A stretch of DNA of 64,000 nucleotides, taken from Vibrio variabilis (lineage in GTDB: Bacteria; Pseudomonadota; Gammaproteobacteria; Enterobacterales; Vibrionaceae). Under the pieces are notes generated by a model. The model did no database searches and was not told where the DNA came from. It saw nothing but the letters and a program-made list of their open reading frames with translations. The stretch lies in the NCBI RefSeq assembly GCF_003263785.1, contig NZ_JYJK01000012.1, forward strand, positions 87,708 through 151,707. Reading direction: 5' to 3'. Below, one piece after another: positions 1-8,675 of the stretch. Position numbers and translations under genes: made by a program. Numbering within the stretch: position 1 is the stretch's first letter; each line of letters opens with the position of its first letter.

Positions 1-1
1 A

Positions 2-61
2 CAGTGGCTTGGTGTCATGATGATCATGATTGGTATCGGTATCATTGGAGGCGCGCACTGA
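2..61 (+). CDS. arnE: ArnE C-terminal end (partial, cut by window start)
   Basis: The frame starting at base 2 stays open for 19 codons, rich in Met, Ile and Gly like the last membrane helix of a small four-helix transporter, and stops with TGA at 59-61. Base 61 is also the A of the next gene's ATG (TGATG overlap), the usual tight coupling of arnE and arnF. ArnE and ArnF together flip undecaprenyl-phosphate-aminoarabinose across the inner membrane for lipid A modification. Only the tail is visible, so the call rests mainly on the partner gene being an arnF homologue. Confidence 0.6.
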   Translation, partial: QWLGVMMIMIGIGIIGGAH

Positions 62-484
62 TGGTATTGAAAGATCTCAAAGCTGGCCTTCCTATTGCAC
101 TGGTGAGTGTACTGCTTATTTCTGTCGCACAACTCGCAATGAAATGGGGCATGGGGGATTGTCCGCCGGGTGGGGACACTTCAACCTGCTCTAATGGCAA
201 TCGATGTGATAACGATTGTCGCTGAGTTTTGGCCTGCGCTACTTTGCGTCGCTATCGGTCTTGGATGCTACGCACTGTCTATGGGTTGCTGGGTTATGGC
301 ATTGAAGCACTTACCGCTTGGTGTTGCTTACCCGCTGCTCAGTCTAAGCTATGTCATCGTTTACGCCCTAGCGGTCACGCTTCCTTGGCTTGATGAGCCA
401 TTTAGCTGGGTTAAGCTTTTAGGTATCGGCTGTATTCTTCTTGGCCTTACTCTCATCTTCACTGCAAAAAAATCCAGCTCTTGA
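61..484 (+). CDS. arnF: ArnF flippase subunit, reading frame broken once
   Basis: Small four-helix membrane protein of the SMR/ArnF type. The first 35 or so codons (helix with [11 protein letters not shown], then a CPP motif aligning with LPP of E. coli ArnF) are in one frame. The rest ([18 protein letters not shown], then [10 protein letters not shown] and a C-terminal [11 protein letters not shown] helix) is in the next frame. The frames join in the G-rich run near 166-175; removing one G gives a smooth join ending CPPVGTLQP. This is a net +1 shift, unlike most other breaks in the window. Start ATG overlaps the arnE stop. Expected role: with ArnE, moving aminoarabinose-lipid to the periplasm. 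Family assignment fairly sure; whether the break is real is open. Confidence 0.7.
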
Positions 485-497
485 GCTGGATTTTTTT
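466..497. terminator. Bidirectional terminator between arnF and sypR
   Basis: TCCAGCTC and GAGCTGGA form an 8-bp stem with a TT loop, flanked by seven A on the left and seven T on the right. The hairpin with a T-run reads as an intrinsic terminator on both strands. It overlaps the last codons of arnF and lies just past the sypR stop, separating convergent genes. Confidence 0.85.
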
Positions 498-521
498 GAA
501 ATGCCGGTCTTTGATTACGTG

Positions 522-1163
522 TTAACGACCGCGCCCATCCACCATAATCTTCAGTGTTTTGAACACAATATGCAGATCCGTCATTAGCCACGATTTATAC
601 GATGAAAGCGACAGTGCGTAACTGTGGTCAAATCCCACTTTGCTGCGCACATCTTCAATACAGGTATCATAACCTTGGTTAACTTGCGCAAGCCCTGTGA
701 TACCAGGAAGCACATCATAAGTGCGTTCAACAAAGAATGGGATATCGTTTTCTAGTCTCTGATAAAAGTCCGGACGCTCTGGGCGCGGGCCAATAAGCGA
801 CATGTCTCCACGAAGTACATTAATAAATTGTGGCAGCTCATCGAGACGCGTTTTGCGAAGGAAACGGCCAACAGGTGTAATACGCGGGTCGTTTTCCGTT
901 GCCCAAGTTGCACCTGTACGTGATTCTGCATCGATGTACATGGTTCTGAATTTAAGCACATGGATAAAGTCCATTTTTGTTGGGCTCCATTTACCAACGC
1001 GAAGCTGCTGATAAAAAATCGGACCTTTTGAGGTTAGCTTTATCGCTAACGCAACAGGGATAAAGCACATGCCGAGAATGAGCATACCTACACTCGCGCC
1101 GACCAAGTCAAAGATACGCTTTGAGGTACGAATCAGAGTTTTTTCCATATTAACCTTTTTCAT
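522..1163 (-). CDS. sypR: SypR-type undecaprenyl-phosphate sugar transferase
   Basis: Bacterial sugar transferase of the WcaJ/WbaP C-terminal type: it starts polysaccharide synthesis by moving a sugar-1-phosphate from UDP-sugar to undecaprenyl phosphate at the inner membrane. One N-terminal helix (about residues 17-42), then the conserved [24 protein letters not shown] and [10 protein letters not shown] motifs. About 213 residues, so only the catalytic module without the large multi-helix domain. An ATG at 1169 sits directly on the AGGAGA ribosome site; the ATG at 1163 has proper spacing and is preferred. It overlaps the end of the upstream glycosyltransferase gene. Last gene of the syp locus, matching the place of sypR in Vibrio fischeri. 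Confidence 0.88.
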   Translation of the reverse strand: MKKVNMEKTLIRTSKRIFDLVGASVGMLILGMCFIPVALAIKLTSKGPIFYQQLRVGKWSPTKMDFIHVLKFRTMYIDAESRTGATWATENDPRITPVGRFLRKTRLDELPQFINVLRGDMSLIGPRPERPDFYQRLENDIPFFVERTYDVLPGITGLAQVNQGYDTCIEDVRSKVGFDHSYALSLSSYKSWLMTDLHIVFKTLKIMVDGRGR

Positions 1164-2355
1164 GTTCATTCTCCTGTTGTGGTAGACGTTTCCATGCGCC
1201 GTTCTCTAAGCCAATTAGATAGCGAAGACCACCGATTAAGTTTGCAGTGTGTCCAACAACTAGGTAAGTAAATGCTCGTACTAGCTTAATGGACTGTAGT
1301 TTTGGGATAAGGACGCTGATAGCTACAGAGCCATAGAGCGCCACTTGTAGTAGTAGAAAACTGGTAAATAATGCGCTACTTGGCGCCAATATGGCTGAGG
1401 TAATCAGGCATATGAGCATCAAATAAGGGGTGAGCACTCTTAATCCTTTTCCGGAAAAGAAGGTAAGCGCGGTGCCCTTGTGCTGCGGTGCAAACAGCGA
1501 CATTAGTGCGATAATTTGCTGCATGTTGCCAGCAGAGATACGTAATCGGCGTTTAAAGTCTTGGCTAGTGCCGCTGCTTTCCATTTCAATAGCGTTCATG
1601 TGTGGTTCGTATACGGCTCGATGACCACGACGAACGATGTTCATAGGAATAATGAAATCATCATTGATGGTGTTGTAAGGCAGCACTTCAAATAAGTTTG
1701 CTCTAATGAAGTAGAGCGCACCGTGGGCACCAATCGTAGAGCCTAGCGTAGACTCGCTGTATTTCACCTGGTTCTGGTAGCGCCAGTACAGAGACTCACC
1801 ACGTTCATCTTGCTCTAAGAGCTGATACGTCGAGTTAACCACGCCAACATGTTTGTCCTGAAAGTGATGCGCTGCGAGTTTGAGGGCATCAATAGAAATC
1901 AATGCTGACACATCGGAGATACATGTGATGTCCGTTTCAATGGCCGACAAATGTTGATTGAGTCGGAACACTTTTCCTTGGTTATCCTCATTGTCGATGA
2001 TCCTAAACAGAGTATCGCAGCAGATGGCTTCTTGAATGGTTTCTTCCGCAACATGGATAGTGTTGTCAGTGCTGCCGTCGTTGATGATGATGACTTCAAG
2101 CTTGTCGCTAGGGTAGTCGAGTACTGCACAGTTACGGATCTTATCGGCTATCCACTTTTCTTCGTTGTAAGCAGGGATAACGATAGTGATCGATGGCAGC
2201 GCAGCATTGTTGTCTAGTTGATAAAGCGACACTCGCTTTGCTTTAGGTAGCGGATGTCGTGACGCCCACCATTTTAGTAACATTGGGTAAATAGCGTGGT
2301 GATAGACAATAAAAAAAGCACTAGTCCAAAACAAGCTGATAAGTAGTGTTTGCAT
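1150..2355 (-). CDS. sypQ: SypQ-type membrane GT2 glycosyltransferase
   Basis: Family 2 glycosyltransferase with N-terminal helix (ISLFWTSAFFIVYHHAIYP), a GT-A domain carrying TIVIPAYNEEKWIADKI, the IINDGSTDNT nucleotide motif and a later acidic NDDFIIP motif, and several C-terminal helices. This is the chitin/hyaluronan-synthase-like layout, acting at the cytoplasmic face of the inner membrane. AAGGA six bases before the ATG at 2355 supports this start; an in-frame ATG pair at 2385, directly after the sypP stop, is the alternative and would add 10 residues. Its 3' end overlaps sypR. Position and architecture match sypQ; donor and acceptor sugars cannot be told from sequence. Confidence 0.85.
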   Translation of the reverse strand: MQTLLISLFWTSAFFIVYHHAIYPMLLKWWASRHPLPKAKRVSLYQLDNNAALPSITIVIPAYNEEKWIADKIRNCAVLDYPSDKLEVIIINDGSTDNTIHVAEETIQEAICCDTLFRIIDNEDNQGKVFRLNQHLSAIETDITCISDVSALISIDALKLAAHHFQDKHVGVVNSTYQLLEQDERGESLYWRYQNQVKYSESTLGSTIGAHGALYFIRANLFEVLPYNTINDDFIIPMNIVRRGHRAVYEPHMNAIEMESSGTSQDFKRRLRISAGNMQQIIALMSLFAPQHKGTALTFFSGKGLRVLTPYLMLICLITSAILAPSSALFTSFLLLQVALYGSVAISVLIPKLQSIKLVRAFTYLVVGHTANLIGGLRYLIGLENGAWKRLPQQENEHEKG

Positions 2356-2385
2356 ATCTATTCCTTGAATTGCGTGAGTCATCAT

Positions 2386-3525
2386 TTATGCCTTAACCGC
2401 CAGTGCGCGGTACGCTTGGCTCATGGTGCGAACATCGTTATGCTCGACCACAAAATCTCTTGGTGTAAATAAGTGGCGAGTCGCCATGGCTTTCTCAAGT
2501 GTGGCCAATAGCGAAAATACGCGTTTGGATTTGGTCGTAAGCCCGGAGAGAGGGCACAACGTTTCTCGCGCTGCGCCTACGTCGGTGACCACGACAGGGA
2601 TATTGCACGCCTGAGCTTCCAGCGGAGACAGTGGAAATCCTTCACAGCTTGATGGTAAGCAGAACAAATCCAGTGATTGATAAAAACTGGGCATATCGCT
2701 CACGAGTCCCAAGAAGTGCACGCGATGGCGAATGTTTAGGTGTTGGCAAAGCTGTTTTAACTCTTGCTCTAAAGGCCCTGCGCCAGCAATCGCCAAGTGC
2801 GTGTTCTCTGGCAGGCGTGATACCGCTTTAATGAGCGTTGTATGGGATTTAACGGGAACTAATCGGCCGGCAGTACCAATGATTAGAGTGTCTGCTGGTA
2901 GCCCTAGAATACGTCTCGCAGCGGCTTGGTTGGCAGGAACAAAGCGGTTGCAGTCGATACCATTTTTAATCACCTTTGATTCTGTAAATGGAAATAGCTC
3001 GTTCAACTGCTTGCTCACTTCATCTGCGTCTGCAACCAATATAGGGTTCACAAGTTTTAGCGCGAGCGTTTCAACGTGGCGACGCTTGGTGTTTTGCAGG
3101 TGCCACATGTCGTGTTCGGTATGAATGCAAGTCGTGATGCGTGCCATTCTTGCGGCGATACCACCATACAGCAATGGACCAATATGATGAGTATGTACTA
3201 CGTCGGCACTGAGGCGTTTCAGCTCGGCGCTGAGCTGTTTAATCAGCGATAGTTGAAACCCCTCAGCTTTGTCTAAGAACACCAACTGCGACTGGAAGTG
3301 TCTTAAAATAGGCCAGTGTTGAATGGCCTGTTGCTGAGTACCTTCCAAGCTGATGATGTAGCAGCGCTCGTGAGCGGGAGTTTGCTTTAGGAGCTCAATG
3401 ACCATGGTTTCAAGGCCGCCTGGCGCTAAATGTTGAACAACATGCACTGTGGTCAGTGTCGCTTTTCTGCCTTGGTTTTTTATGGATTGCTTTTTTGTGG
3501 ATTGATCACGCTGAGTTGCCATCAT
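2386..3525 (-). CDS. sypP: SypP-type GT4 glycosyltransferase
   Basis: GT-B fold glycosyltransferase. The N-terminal acceptor domain has HVVQHLAPGGLETMVIELL, typical of GT4 enzymes that extend lipid-linked glycans. The C-terminal donor domain has GTAGRLVPVKSH and the catalytic EGFPLSPLEAQACN region. The frame is open from 3576, but AGGAG at 3532-3536 precedes the ATG at 3525, which I take as start; the bases before it hold a sigma54 promoter whose start site falls near 3594. First gene of the sypPQR transcript. Sugar specificity unknown. Confidence 0.85.
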   Translation of the reverse strand: MMATQRDQSTKKQSIKNQGRKATLTTVHVVQHLAPGGLETMVIELLKQTPAHERCYIISLEGTQQQAIQHWPILRHFQSQLVFLDKAEGFQLSLIKQLSAELKRLSADVVHTHHIGPLLYGGIAARMARITTCIHTEHDMWHLQNTKRRHVETLALKLVNPILVADADEVSKQLNELFPFTESKVIKNGIDCNRFVPANQAAARRILGLPADTLIIGTAGRLVPVKSHTTLIKAVSRLPENTHLAIAGAGPLEQELKQLCQHLNIRHRVHFLGLVSDMPSFYQSLDLFCLPSSCEGFPLSPLEAQACNIPVVVTDVGAARETLCPLSGLTTKSKRVFSLLATLEKAMATRHLFTPRDFVVEHNDVRTMSQAYRALAVKA

Positions 3526-3604
3526 TCTCGTCTCCTTACTTGTCTTATTCGCCGTTCTCGTCGTGTTGCAAATCAACGATGGCAGCGTTATTGACTAGGA
3601 GAAT

Positions 3605-3620
3605 TGCACTTAGTGTGCCA
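3605..3620 (-). promoter_or_regulatory. Sigma54 promoter of sypPQR
   Basis: On the minus strand TGGCACACTAAGTGCA fits the -24/-12 pattern: GG, ten bases, GC, with the TGGCAC and TGCA cores. It lies about 80 bases before the sypP start codon. In V. fischeri SypG activates a sigma54 promoter before sypP. Confidence 0.85.
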
Positions 3621-3660
3621 AGAATTTAATGTATTTTAAAACAGAGAGTTAGGAAAGGTT

Positions 3661-3686
3661 GCATGCCATTTCTCGAAATGACATGC
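3661..3686. promoter_or_regulatory. Near-palindrome with weak SypG-enhancer match
   Basis: Twelve-base arms (GCATGCCATTTC and GAAATGACATGC) pair with one mismatch around a 2-base centre. The same bases contain TTCTCGAAATG (3670-3680), one base off the TTCTCA-N3-TG pattern seen before the other three sigma54 promoters, about 50 bases upstream of the sypP -24 element. It could be an enhancer site, or a hairpin ending the sypO transcript (no T-run follows), or both. Confidence 0.5.
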
Positions 3687-3698
3687 AAAATAGCAAAT

Positions 3699-5126
3699 CT
3701 AGAAACTGATTTTGGGAATGGCAGTGATGACAGGCAGTTTGGCGTCTTCGAGCTGTTGGCGACGACGAATGGTCGTATCAAATAGCTCAAGGAATATCGC
3801 GGTGCCAATCCCAAGCGCGATCCCGGCAATGACCCCCAGTATAGCGAACACAATAGCTGGCAAATTGGTCGAGCTGCTCGGGGTGTAGGGTAGGTCAATC
3901 ACTTTGACGCGTTTATTCTGCTCGAATATACCCAGTGAGCCGGTAAGTTCGGCCATTTCGTAGCGCTCTACCAGTTCGTCATACAGTTCACGTTTTAACG
4001 TGACGTCACGTTGCAGACGCAATAACTGTTTGGCGTTGCTACCATAGTTTTTAGCATTGGCGGTCAGTTCGGCAATCATTGACTCTAGACTTGAGGTTTC
4101 TTGTTTCAACGACTCGTATCGTCCACGCACTACTTGAAGATTTTGAAGTTGGGTAATCAATAGCGGTTGAAATTCGCGGCTACTGCTGCCAGTACCTGCT
4201 GCGCTGGCAATATCCCATAGCTGGTCGGAATCGAGTCCAGTTTGTTCACTGCTGAGTAATACTGATCGCTCTTGCTCTAGCCTTTGAAGTTCACGCAGCT
4301 TGGCCTGTACGGCGCTATGGGAGGTGGTGTACTTGGCTTTCAGCAGAGTCAATTCACTACGGATTTCAATGATCTGTTCTTCTAAACGACCAACGATTGG
4401 ATTGGTTTTTGAAAGCTGCTGGTCTAAGGTACCGAGGCTTTTCTCAATACCCGCAAGCTCAGCCTGTTTTTCTGCAAGCTTTTGTTTGAGTTTAGCCAAG
4501 CGGCTTAAATTCTCACTTTGCATTTCAGGAGTCGCAGCCGAGTGCGCATTGTAATACTCCGCTAATGCTTGCTCCGCTTGCTCTAAAGCTTGTTTGCGTT
4601 TCTCAATATGAATGGTGAGAAACTCACTTGAATCGCGTATAGATGAACGCTCTGGCGCTAGCAGTTCCTCAATAAAGTGTACACTTACCGACTCTAGTAA
4701 CGCTTTCATGCCATCCGGTGAAGAAGCTGAATGTTCGATTTTGATAAAGTCCTTACCGAGCTGACTGACCGTTAAGTTAGATGATATCTTCGCAATGACT
4801 TGGTCTTGCTCATAAGGGCTCATGGTGTCGTCAATGAGATTCAAGTCACTTGCGACTGAGAGCAGCACATGGCGACTGTTAAGTAGGGTTTTGAGTGCCG
4901 ATAGCCTTTCTTTGAGCATGGTGGAGACCGCAATATCCTCAAGGAACGGGTTCATTTTCGCAGTTTCTTGAATCAACATGCTGGTGTGAGATTTGTATTT
5001 AGGCGGCGTCATCGCACCAACGGCATAAGCAATGATTGGCATCACAAGAATAGGGATGACAATCGCGTAACGGCGACGCCACGCCGCTGTCAGTATCACT
5101 AATAGACGTATCTTAAGCTCGCTCAT
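3699..5126 (-). CDS. sypO: SypO-type Wzz/PCP chain-length protein
   Basis: Polysaccharide co-polymerase of 475 residues: N-terminal helix (about residues 18-38), a long periplasmic region of heptad-rich coiled coil (roughly 150-400, rich in Leu, Glu, Gln and Lys), and a C-terminal helix (near 425-450) preceded by the proline-containing YTPSSSTNLPAIV typical of this family. Such proteins set chain length and bridge to the outer membrane exporter. No tyrosine-kinase domain follows the last helix; that activity could be supplied by SypD. The start ATG overlaps the stop of the upstream sypN gene (ATGA at 5123-5126), so the two are translationally coupled. Confidence 0.88.
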   Translation of the reverse strand: MSELKIRLLVILTAAWRRRYAIVIPILVMPIIAYAVGAMTPPKYKSHTSMLIQETAKMNPFLEDIAVSTMLKERLSALKTLLNSRHVLLSVASDLNLIDDTMSPYEQDQVIAKISSNLTVSQLGKDFIKIEHSASSPDGMKALLESVSVHFIEELLAPERSSIRDSSEFLTIHIEKRKQALEQAEQALAEYYNAHSAATPEMQSENLSRLAKLKQKLAEKQAELAGIEKSLGTLDQQLSKTNPIVGRLEEQIIEIRSELTLLKAKYTTSHSAVQAKLRELQRLEQERSVLLSSEQTGLDSDQLWDIASAAGTGSSSREFQPLLITQLQNLQVVRGRYESLKQETSSLESMIAELTANAKNYGSNAKQLLRLQRDVTLKRELYDELVERYEMAELTGSLGIFEQNKRVKVIDLPYTPSSSTNLPAIVFAILGVIAGIALGIGTAIFLELFDTTIRRRQQLEDAKLPVITAIPKISF

Positions 5127-6244
5127 AGTGCCTCCAAATATAGTTCGAGTGTGCTTGCTCTATTATCCCAGCTGTCACAGTCGACTAACCCCTTGGGTAA
5201 GGTTTGGTTCTTACTGGCAATCCGGTTTAGCGTGACCACCATACCTTCGACATTGCTGACCACATTTACATGTTCGCGATAACCAGTGATAGCTGGAAAG
5301 TCGGTGCTGACGATAGGCGTTCTTGCCGCTAGATACTCTTTCAGCTTTAGCGGATTACAGGCCTTAATTTGCTCATTGAGTACAAATGGCAGCAAGCTTA
5401 CGGTCCAGTGCTGACTGTATCTTGGCAGCTCGTGATGAGGCTTTGCTCCGAGATAAAATACATTATCTGCCGCAGTAATTGGCAGCGAACTAAGCTCAAT
5501 TTGACCGATAAAGACAAAGTCCCAGTTTGGTAAAGCAGCAATGGTTTGATTGAGTAGTGCATAGTCGAGCCAGTTTGACAAACTGCCGTAAAAACCAGCA
5601 ATCGGCCTACCTCGATTGGGTAAATCTAAAGCGCGTTTGGCGGGCTTAGAAAATTGTTCGCTATCAACGCCATGGCTGAGCAAACGGGTTTTGTGGCTTG
5701 GAAATTTTGAGCACAGCTTTTCACTGGCGGTGATCACCAAATCTGCCTGATCGACTAATCCACTTTCATGCTCGAGAACGGTGTCGTGATCCACGCCGGC
5801 CAGTGCACCAAAGTCATCGCCGCAGTAATAGACAATAGAACGCTGTCCGAGGAGCTTACAGACATCGGATGCGGTAGGCAGTGATGTCCAAACAATAGGA
5901 TCGTTAAGCTGTAGGTTATCGATCATCGGCTTGAGTTGGTATGCCATCGCTTTTGCCGCTAGCGTACGGCTCCAAGCCGCTCGCGGTGCTGGCAAGGTGT
6001 GAATATTAGCGATGGTCATGCTAGCAGGCTTATCGATGCGCGAGGGCTGAAACTGGCTAGCTTTGCCCTTGCCAAGCACTTTGCCAAGTGCGCGTTTCAT
6101 ATCATTTGTCGTTAAGCGTGGCTGTCTGAGGCCAATCGAATTGATCCACAAAACTTTTCTTTTGCTCGCTAAGCGCTTTATCAAATGCTGCGTACTGGAA
6201 GGTAGCGCTCCGTAATCCTCACCGAAAACAATCAGATCTCGCAT
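5123..6244 (-). CDS. sypN: SypN-type glycosyltransferase
   Basis: GT-B glycosyltransferase of 373 residues. The N-terminal half holds LIVFGEDYGALPSSTQHL and a YYCGDDFGA segment; the C-terminal half has IAGFYGSLSNWLDYALL and NPLKLKEYLAARTPIVSTD, the donor-site region of GT1/GT4-like enzymes. It has no membrane helix. It starts 12 bases past sypM and overlaps sypO by four bases, so it lies in the middle of the operon. Assignment as sypN rests on gene order; a transferase role is secure, the sugar is not known. Confidence 0.8.
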   Translation of the reverse strand: MRDLIVFGEDYGALPSSTQHLIKRLASKRKVLWINSIGLRQPRLTTNDMKRALGKVLGKGKASQFQPSRIDKPASMTIANIHTLPAPRAAWSRTLAAKAMAYQLKPMIDNLQLNDPIVWTSLPTASDVCKLLGQRSIVYYCGDDFGALAGVDHDTVLEHESGLVDQADLVITASEKLCSKFPSHKTRLLSHGVDSEQFSKPAKRALDLPNRGRPIAGFYGSLSNWLDYALLNQTIAALPNWDFVFIGQIELSSLPITAADNVFYLGAKPHHELPRYSQHWTVSLLPFVLNEQIKACNPLKLKEYLAARTPIVSTDFPAITGYREHVNVVSNVEGMVVTLNRIASKNQTLPKGLVDCDSWDNRASTLELYLEAL

Positions 6245-6256
6245 TGCTCTATCCTC

Positions 6257-6985
6257 TTATTGGGTGATGTGTTTGACCGCTTTAGCAGGTGAGCCCGCAG
6301 CGATCACATTAGCTGGCAAATCGTGTGTTACCACGCTCCCAGCAGCGACGATAGTCCCTCTACCAATCGTCACGCCGGGCTGAACGGTGACTCCTGTTGC
6401 CAGCCAAACGTCTCGCTCTAAGACTATGTCACCCAGTCTATGATCTTCATCTGGAGCGCCTAAAGCGCGCTGCTCGGCATTCAAAGGGTGCCCTGAATAG
6501 CCAAACAGCTGACAGCGACCCGCGATGCGCACGTTGTCTTGAATTTCCACTTTTCCTGCTACAGCAATGGACACTTGCCAACCGATATCAACATTGCTGC
6601 CAACCTTGAGGGTTGGAGTGACCGATGGGTCTGGATGAGGCGTCGTGCGGCCACTCAAGGTGGTGTGACCGGATACACGGCATTCGTTGCCAAGCTCTAT
6701 TTTTAGTGGACCAGTTACCAATGGGAGACCGCTATAGAGATAGAGTGAATGCCCGCAGCTAGCGAGACGTCCCTTAAATGCTGGCGTGTAAATGAAAAGT
6801 CGAGTTAGCGTATCGAAGCCGCCTTTTAATACTGTAATGAGACGGTACATAAGTTTGTTGTAAATGCTGGGTGTTGGGATCCCTGCTGCACGCGCTCGTT
6901 TCAACATGGCAAACAGGCGACGCATTTTAGGATTCGGGTGGCTTCGAAGCCAAGTTTTGAAATCAAACGAAGTTGCTGTAGCCAT
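6257..6985 (-). CDS. sypM: SypM-type hexapeptide acyltransferase
   Basis: Left-handed beta-helix acetyltransferase: repeated hexapeptides ([LIV]-G-x4) run from about residue 95 to the end, with RDVWLATGVTVQPGVTIG and the closing GSPAKAVKHI typical of maltose/virginiamycin-type O-acetyltransferases using acetyl-CoA. It probably acetylates a sugar of the polysaccharide. The frame is open to 7036, but AAGGA on the minus strand is spaced correctly for the ATG at 6985 (an ATG six bases earlier is too close). No sigma54 site was found in the 60-base gap before it, so it is likely cotranscribed with the ligase gene. Confidence 0.82.
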   Translation of the reverse strand: MATATSFDFKTWLRSHPNPKMRRLFAMLKRARAAGIPTPSIYNKLMYRLITVLKGGFDTLTRLFIYTPAFKGRLASCGHSLYLYSGLPLVTGPLKIELGNECRVSGHTTLSGRTTPHPDPSVTPTLKVGSNVDIGWQVSIAVAGKVEIQDNVRIAGRCQLFGYSGHPLNAEQRALGAPDEDHRLGDIVLERDVWLATGVTVQPGVTIGRGTIVAAGSVVTHDLPANVIAAGSPAKAVKHITQ

Positions 6986-7096
6986 AATCATGTTCCTTGT
7001 TCTTTCCCTGAACTGGCGAGACGTCGCCAGTTTCAACTGTGTACTTTGTTCAATTCAAGAACTGAGCCAACAAATTTTTATAATAAAAACAGTCAA

Positions 7097-8506
7097 TTAC
7101 TTTACTTTTGCGCGCGAGGTTTTGCTTTTCTCAAATTGAGAAGCGATTTGTGAGACAGCAATAGTGAGTGCGGCGAGGATGTAAATGGGCCATACGAACC
7201 CTTGTGTTAAGAAGGTGCCTGATACAAAGGTGCCAACAAGCCCGCTATAGACGGCCATGGCCATTGAACGAAGGTAAGGAGGGATATCTTCACCACCATC
7301 AAGGTTTCGAAGCGTTTGCCTAGCACACTTAATCAAACTGGTGATAAAAAGCAAAAACACCGTGAGGCCGAGAAAGCCAGACTCTGCAAGCACGCCAAAC
7401 CAGGTACTGTGCACGGCGTGGTTCAGCCCATCCCAATGAGGGCTATAAAAGAAGTAGTTGTAGTAGAAGTTGTCTAACCCAACCCCGAGTAGGGGATTAT
7501 CGACGGCCATTTTAAACGCCGCTTCCCAAGCATAAACGCGTCCCATTGCTGACTCATCGATACCCGACTCGGCCGCGCCCCCTGAAGAGCGGCTTGAAAT
7601 ACCGGCAACGGCGTAGAGTACCACCGCGCCAATAAAGCCCAGTGAAAAGAACAACACTTTCGATTGGATAAATCGCCAGCCAAACACGCCAAACACAGCG
7701 AGCGAGCCTAGCAGGCCGCCTCGACTTTGCGTGGCAAGAACCGCAAAAATAGCACGATGGAAAGTGGCGGCTGCGAGCAATCGCATCGGTATGCCAACAC
7801 CACGAGTAGTGGCGGTGGCGACAGTAAAGGCCAATGGGAACATCAGCACCAGTGCTAAATCATTGGGATCGCCGAGCATAGAACCAAAGCTGCGTCCGAT
7901 GGTGACTCGCGAGCCTTCAACCAAACCAATGCCGTTGATCGAGTTGGACAGCGCTTTACAGCCCACAATGAGCCCTGCGATAACAATAGCCAAAGAAAAG
8001 CGAGACAGCTCCTTTGATGAGGTGATGAGCCAAGATACCGCAAGCGTCATAATGATGATTTTTACATAGTTGCCGGTGAACATGGAGATGGCGACACCTT
8101 TATTCGACGCAAACGGGATACCGATGATCACAAGTCCCCAAAACACCAACAGCCAAAAGTAGGTGGGGTGCCAATAGAGCCTCAGTTTCTGGCTAAACAC
8201 GGTATGCCAAATGAGCGCAGCCAGGGCGCCTGCTGAGAGCATCAAAGGGATCTTGAGTGGGTAAAGTACCGGGAAGACTTCGTGTATTCGGAAGAACGAA
8301 AATACGATAAATAGAGTCACCAGCCAAAAAGTTTGGCTAAGTACCACTAAGATCCCAATCGGCAGTAGTGCGACCACCAGGCCGATCACAGGATGGGGTG
8401 CCAACACCCATGCCGCCCCAACCAAACCACACAAGACCAAACTCAGCACAATATGTTTGCTGTGTTTAGTTTGGTCGATTGAAGATGTGGTGGATGATTG
8501 AGTCAT
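7097..8506 (-). CDS. sypL: SypL-type O-antigen ligase/polymerase membrane protein
   Basis: About 469 residues with roughly ten membrane helices and a periplasmic loop between helices 9 and 10 containing GRVYAWEAAFKMAVDNPLLG and an HNxxL-like LNHAVHSTWFGVLAE segment, the signature of the Wzy/WaaL O-antigen polymerase-ligase family. It would polymerise repeat units or transfer the glycan to its acceptor in the periplasm. Preceded by its own sigma54 promoter and enhancer-like sites. In V. fischeri the sypI, sypJ and sypK genes lie between sypH and sypL; here sypH is directly followed by this gene. Confidence 0.83.
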   Translation of the reverse strand: MTQSSTTSSIDQTKHSKHIVLSLVLCGLVGAAWVLAPHPVIGLVVALLPIGILVVLSQTFWLVTLFIVFSFFRIHEVFPVLYPLKIPLMLSAGALAALIWHTVFSQKLRLYWHPTYFWLLVFWGLVIIGIPFASNKGVAISMFTGNYVKIIIMTLAVSWLITSSKELSRFSLAIVIAGLIVGCKALSNSINGIGLVEGSRVTIGRSFGSMLGDPNDLALVLMFPLAFTVATATTRGVGIPMRLLAAATFHRAIFAVLATQSRGGLLGSLAVFGVFGWRFIQSKVLFFSLGFIGAVVLYAVAGISSRSSGGAAESGIDESAMGRVYAWEAAFKMAVDNPLLGVGLDNFYYNYFFYSPHWDGLNHAVHSTWFGVLAESGFLGLTVFLLFITSLIKCARQTLRNLDGGEDIPPYLRSMAMAVYSGLVGTFVSGTFLTQGFVWPIYILAALTIAVSQIASQFEKSKTSRAKVK

Positions 8507-8545
8507 ATTTACCTAGCACTGTGTTTGTCGTTAATGACTAACTAG

Positions 8546-8561
8546 GCAAATAGAGTGCCAA
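8546..8561 (-). promoter_or_regulatory. Sigma54 promoter of the sypLMNO transcript
   Basis: Minus-strand TTGGCACTCTATTTGC has GG and GC ten bases apart with near-consensus TTGGCAC and TTTGC cores. Expected transcription start near 8533, before the ATG at 8506. No other gene lies between sypH and sypL. Confidence 0.88.
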
Positions 8562-8641
8562 ACATGGAAATGTTCTGTAGGCCTTGTACAGTGGGCTTTC
8601 TAGAGGGAGTCGATTAAGTCCAAATTTGAACAGCAGAGTGT

Positions 8642-8668
8642 TTCTCATTTTGGGAATCAAATTGAGCG
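8642..8668. promoter_or_regulatory. Paired SypG-enhancer-like sites before sypL
   Basis: Plus-strand TTCTCATTTTG (8642-8652) and minus-strand GCTCAATTTGATT (8656-8668) face each other about 80-105 bases upstream of the sigma54 -24 element. As I recall it, the published V. fischeri SypG enhancer begins TTCTCA-N3-TG. The first site fits fully, the second lacks the leading T's. Binding is inferred. Confidence 0.65.
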
Positions 8669-8675
8669 GCGAGAT

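Noticed and set aside
2732..3124. 130-codon open frame on the plus strand
   Set aside because: Antisense to the conserved donor domain of sypP; composition reflects the opposite strand.
7731..8069. 112-codon open frame on the plus strand
   Set aside because: Antisense to the membrane helices of sypL; the reversed helix codons give a spurious Thr/Ala-rich frame.
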